Assembly (NCBI GenBank): GCA_007570915.1
Contig: RKSK01000143.1
Span: 1 to 14,769 of the forward strand
Source: Cenarchaeum sp.
GTDB taxonomy: Archaea; Thermoproteota; Nitrososphaeria; Nitrososphaerales; Nitrosopumilaceae
Direction: 5' to 3'
Length of the DNA: 14,769 nt
Position 1 is the first letter of the stretch; each line of letters begins with the position of its first letter. Under the pieces are notes generated by a model that saw nothing but the letters and a program-made list of their open reading frames with translations, was not told the DNA's origin and searched no databases. Below, one piece after another: positions 12,882 to 14,769 of the stretch. The translations under genes were made by a program, and so were the position numbers.

Positions 12882-14030
12882 TTGGAGGACGCAAACCGCC
12901 ACGCCGCGAGGTACAACGAGCTGCCCGCCGGCCCGTCGCGCATACGCATACTCGACAGCACGCTGCGCGAGGGCGAGCAGCACCCCGGCGTCTCGTTTAG
13001 CGTAAAGCAGCGCATACAGATCGCCTGGGAGCTCGACCACTTTGGAGTCGACCAGATAGAGATATCGCCGGTCATATCCGAGGACCACGAGGCCGCGACG
13101 CGCACGATCATAAGGCAGGGCCTCGCAGCCGACATCGTCGCGCACGGGCGCGCGCTCAGGGAGGACATTGACAGGATTGTCTCGTGCGGCGCGTCGTGGT
13201 GCGCCGTGTACCTCGGGGTGTCCGACGTGCACATGCGCGACAAGCTGCGCATAGGCAGGGACGAGGCAGTCTCGCGCGCCGTCGGGGCAGTCGAGCACGC
13301 AAAGGCCCACGGCCTCAAGATACGCTTCACCGCCGAGGACGGGAGCAGGGCGAACCCAAAGTTCCTCGCGCGCGTGTGCGCCGCGGTACGCGACGCCGGC
13401 GCCGACCGCATAAGCCTGCCGGACACCGCCGGAGTAATGCTGCCCCACGGGATGCGCCGGTATGTCGCGTTTGTGCGCGAGGCGATCGGCGGGCTCCCGC
13501 TGGACGTGCATGTCCACAACGACGTGGGCCTCGCGCTGGCCAACGCGCTTGCCGCCTGCGAGGCCGGCGCCGACCAGATACACACGACGATAAACGGAAT
13601 CGGCGAGCGCACGGGCATACCCGCGCTCGCCGAGGTCGCCACGGCGATACACTACCTGTACGGCCTCCCAAACTCGTTCCACCTGGACATGCTGGGCGAC
13701 CTCTCGCGCCTCATCGACGCGTACACGCCCGTCAAGACGCACGAGTCCGCGCCGCTAGTGGGCTCCTCGGCGTTCAAGCACAAGGCCGGCACGCACCTGG
13801 CGGCCGTCCTCGCGAACCCGGCGGCGTACGAGCCCATACCGCCGTCGGCAGTCGGCAACCGCCGGACCATCGTCTTTGGCGAGCTCGCCGGCAGGGCCGG
13901 CGCGGCGCACCTCGCCGGCGTCCTGGGCCTGCGGGCCGACGACGCGCAGGCGCGCAGGCTCGCCGCGGGCCTAAAGGCGCTGCGCATGGGCGACATACTC
14001 GAGGTGCCCCTGGGCGACCGCCGCACCTGA
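12882..14030 (+). CDS. lysS: Homocitrate synthase
   Basis: This enzyme condenses 2-oxoglutarate with acetyl-CoA, the entry step of the alpha-aminoadipate route to lysine. The 382-residue product is a DRE-TIM metallolyase. It has LDSTLREGEQHPG (24-36), HVHND (200-204) as metal ligands, NGIGERTG, and the homocitrate-synthase-like block HESAPLVGSSAFKHKAGTHLAAVL followed by YEPIPPSAVGNRR. It lacks the C-terminal LeuA dimer domain present in the synthase at 2741-4321, which supports the split of roles. The frame is open 19 codons further upstream, but TTG 12882 is favoured because a TATA box lies 29 nt before it; no later ATG precedes the conserved core. It sits right after lysM with its own promoter. 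Substrate choice is inferred from family features and neighbours, not proven. Confidence 0.88.
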   Translation: MEDANRHAARYNELPAGPSRIRILDSTLREGEQHPGVSFSVKQRIQIAWELDHFGVDQIEISPVISEDHEAATRTIIRQGLAADIVAHGRALREDIDRIVSCGASWCAVYLGVSDVHMRDKLRIGRDEAVSRAVGAVEHAKAHGLKIRFTAEDGSRANPKFLARVCAAVRDAGADRISLPDTAGVMLPHGMRRYVAFVREAIGGLPLDVHVHNDVGLALANALAACEAGADQIHTTINGIGERTGIPALAEVATAIHYLYGLPNSFHLDMLGDLSRLIDAYTPVKTHESAPLVGSSAFKHKAGTHLAAVLANPAAYEPIPPSAVGNRRTIVFGELAGRAGAAHLAGVLGLRADDAQARRLAAGLKALRMGDILEVPLGDRRT

Positions 14031-14070
14031 GGGCATGTGCGGGCCTCCCCCGCCCCACCGCGCCATGGAC

Positions 14071-14075
14071 TTTTT
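14071..14075 (+). terminator. Possible T-run terminator of homocitrate synthase
   Basis: TTTTT lies 40 bp after the stop codon in the convergent gap, the only such run on the plus strand there. The rest of the gap (14031-14282) holds no gene; an imperfect hairpin, GCCAG with CTGGC, lies around 14174-14196. Confidence 0.4.
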
Positions 14076-14282
14076 GCCCGCCTAGCGGATCTCTTGGAGA
14101 GCGCCGAAGGGCTCCGTCCTTGCCGCCGGCCTGCGTGCGCCTGACGCGCGCAAGGTGCGGCGCGCGGCACTGGCGGCCAGCAACTTGAACCCTGGCGCCG
14201 CGGCGGCGCGGGCTCGGATCCCACGGCCTTCCAGGATCGGGACAGCCTGCCGCGCTCGGCGATCGCAAGGGGCGGCGCGCGC

Positions 14283-14723
14283 CTACCCCGGGCCCAGGCC
14301 GGACGCGACAAGCGCCAGGGCGAATGTTATTCCCGCGCTGGCCACAACGAGGCCACCGAGCAGGAAGACCTGTGCCCACGACGTGCGAAACCCCACCCTG
14401 TCTATTGCCTTCTCACGATCCTCCAAAGAGTCTACGCACCCCTCAACCAAGCTTCCGTACACCTCCTCCTCTGTGGACTCTAGCATGCCCTCTATCGCGT
14501 AACTGCCACCTGCGCCAAAGTCATTACGGGATATTGGCTGCCGCACGCGCGTCACGCTCACGGCGCGCACAGAGAGAACGACGGAGGCCACAATGCCAAC
14601 CAGCCCGGCCACCGTCAGGGCGATGACTGCCGCGGCGGCATGGGGCAACAGCCCGTGTGGGTAGCCCTCTTGGACAAAAACCACAAGGTTTCCCAGGCTT
14701 ACGGTCATTATCCCGAGCACCAC
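14283..14723 (-). CDS. Small membrane protein, possibly frameshifted at its N-terminus
   Basis: I do not recognise the family. The 146-residue frame has a partial hydrophobic N-terminus (about 1-17), a clear membrane segment at about 29-52 (Ala/Val/Leu-rich), a soluble middle with an acidic stretch (EGMLESTEEEVYGSLVEGC), and a last membrane segment at about 117-143. The in-frame start is a GTG at 14723, ten bases after a stop in the same frame. An ATG at 14760 in a neighbouring frame encodes MRALARATLTVS and, if one G were removed near 14726, would join to VVLGIMTVSLGNLVVFV and complete the first membrane segment. So either the start is truncated or a one-base shift is present. It is convergent with homocitrate synthase; any promoter lies beyond the window. 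Confidence 0.6.
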   Translation of the reverse strand: MVLGIMTVSLGNLVVFVQEGYPHGLLPHAAAAVIALTVAGLVGIVASVVLSVRAVSVTRVRQPISRNDFGAGGSYAIEGMLESTEEEVYGSLVEGCVDSLEDREKAIDRVGFRTSWAQVFLLGGLVVASAGITFALALVASGLGPG

Positions 14724-14769
14724 CGCTGACGGTCAGCGTCGCGCGCGCGAGGGCCCTCATCGCCTCCAG

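Noticed and set aside
14160..14260. tRNA-like T-arm on the minus strand
   Set aside because: One arm pairs (GTGGG/CCCGC), but the loop lacks the TTC pattern and no anticodon stem fits at the right distance.
1..14769. CRISPR array, rRNA or integrase
   Set aside because: No regularly spaced repeats, rRNA-like conserved blocks or recombinase motifs were seen on either strand.

Overview
The window looks like chromosomal DNA of a high-GC archaeon, most consistently a thaumarchaeon (Nitrososphaerota, Cenarchaeum-like). The reasons are a diphthamide synthase gene, lysine synthesis by the LysW carrier-protein route, an archaeal argG-lysW-lysX-lysY-lysZ-lysJ-lysM order, and TATA boxes placed 25-29 nt before start codons as in leaderless archaeal transcripts. 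GC is very high throughout the genes, with G/C-ended codons and several GTG or TTG starts. The exact taxon cannot be fixed from sequence alone.

Layout. Minus strand, left arm (1-4321): two unrecognised proteins (the first runs off the left edge), then dph2 and leuA (2-isopropylmalate synthase). leuA and argG diverge from a 104-bp promoter region. Plus strand: argG, lysW and lysX (4426-6636) overlap or abut. After them comes an island of about 2.6 kb (6637-9277) with no amino-acid biosynthesis genes. It holds a one-domain and a two-domain protein of a small repeat family resembling DUF5678, a retropepsin-like aspartic protease gene broken by a 10-bp tandem duplication, a stretch where GC jumps from about 53% to about 88%, and a 70-bp imperfect inverted repeat. 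The biosynthesis genes then resume: lysY-lysZ-lysJ-lysM (9278-12764) as one overlapping operon, and homocitrate synthase (12882-14030) behind its own promoter. A small membrane protein is encoded convergently on the minus strand (14283-14723 or beyond).

How the genes fit together. Homocitrate synthase opens the alpha-aminoadipate pathway. LysX attaches aminoadipate (or glutamate, for arginine) to the carrier LysW, LysZ phosphorylates the bound substrate, LysY reduces it and LysJ transaminates it. LysM is an Lrp-type regulator. argG beside lysW fits shared use of the carrier for arginine. leuA supplies leucine, and Dph2 modifies elongation factor 2. The releasing enzyme LysK and the aconitase and dehydrogenase steps are not in the window.

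The best candidate for something undescribed is the small-repeat-protein plus retropepsin island that separates lysX from lysY, together with the inverted-repeat element beside it. A LysW that ends in Gln instead of the usual Glu also deserves a check.
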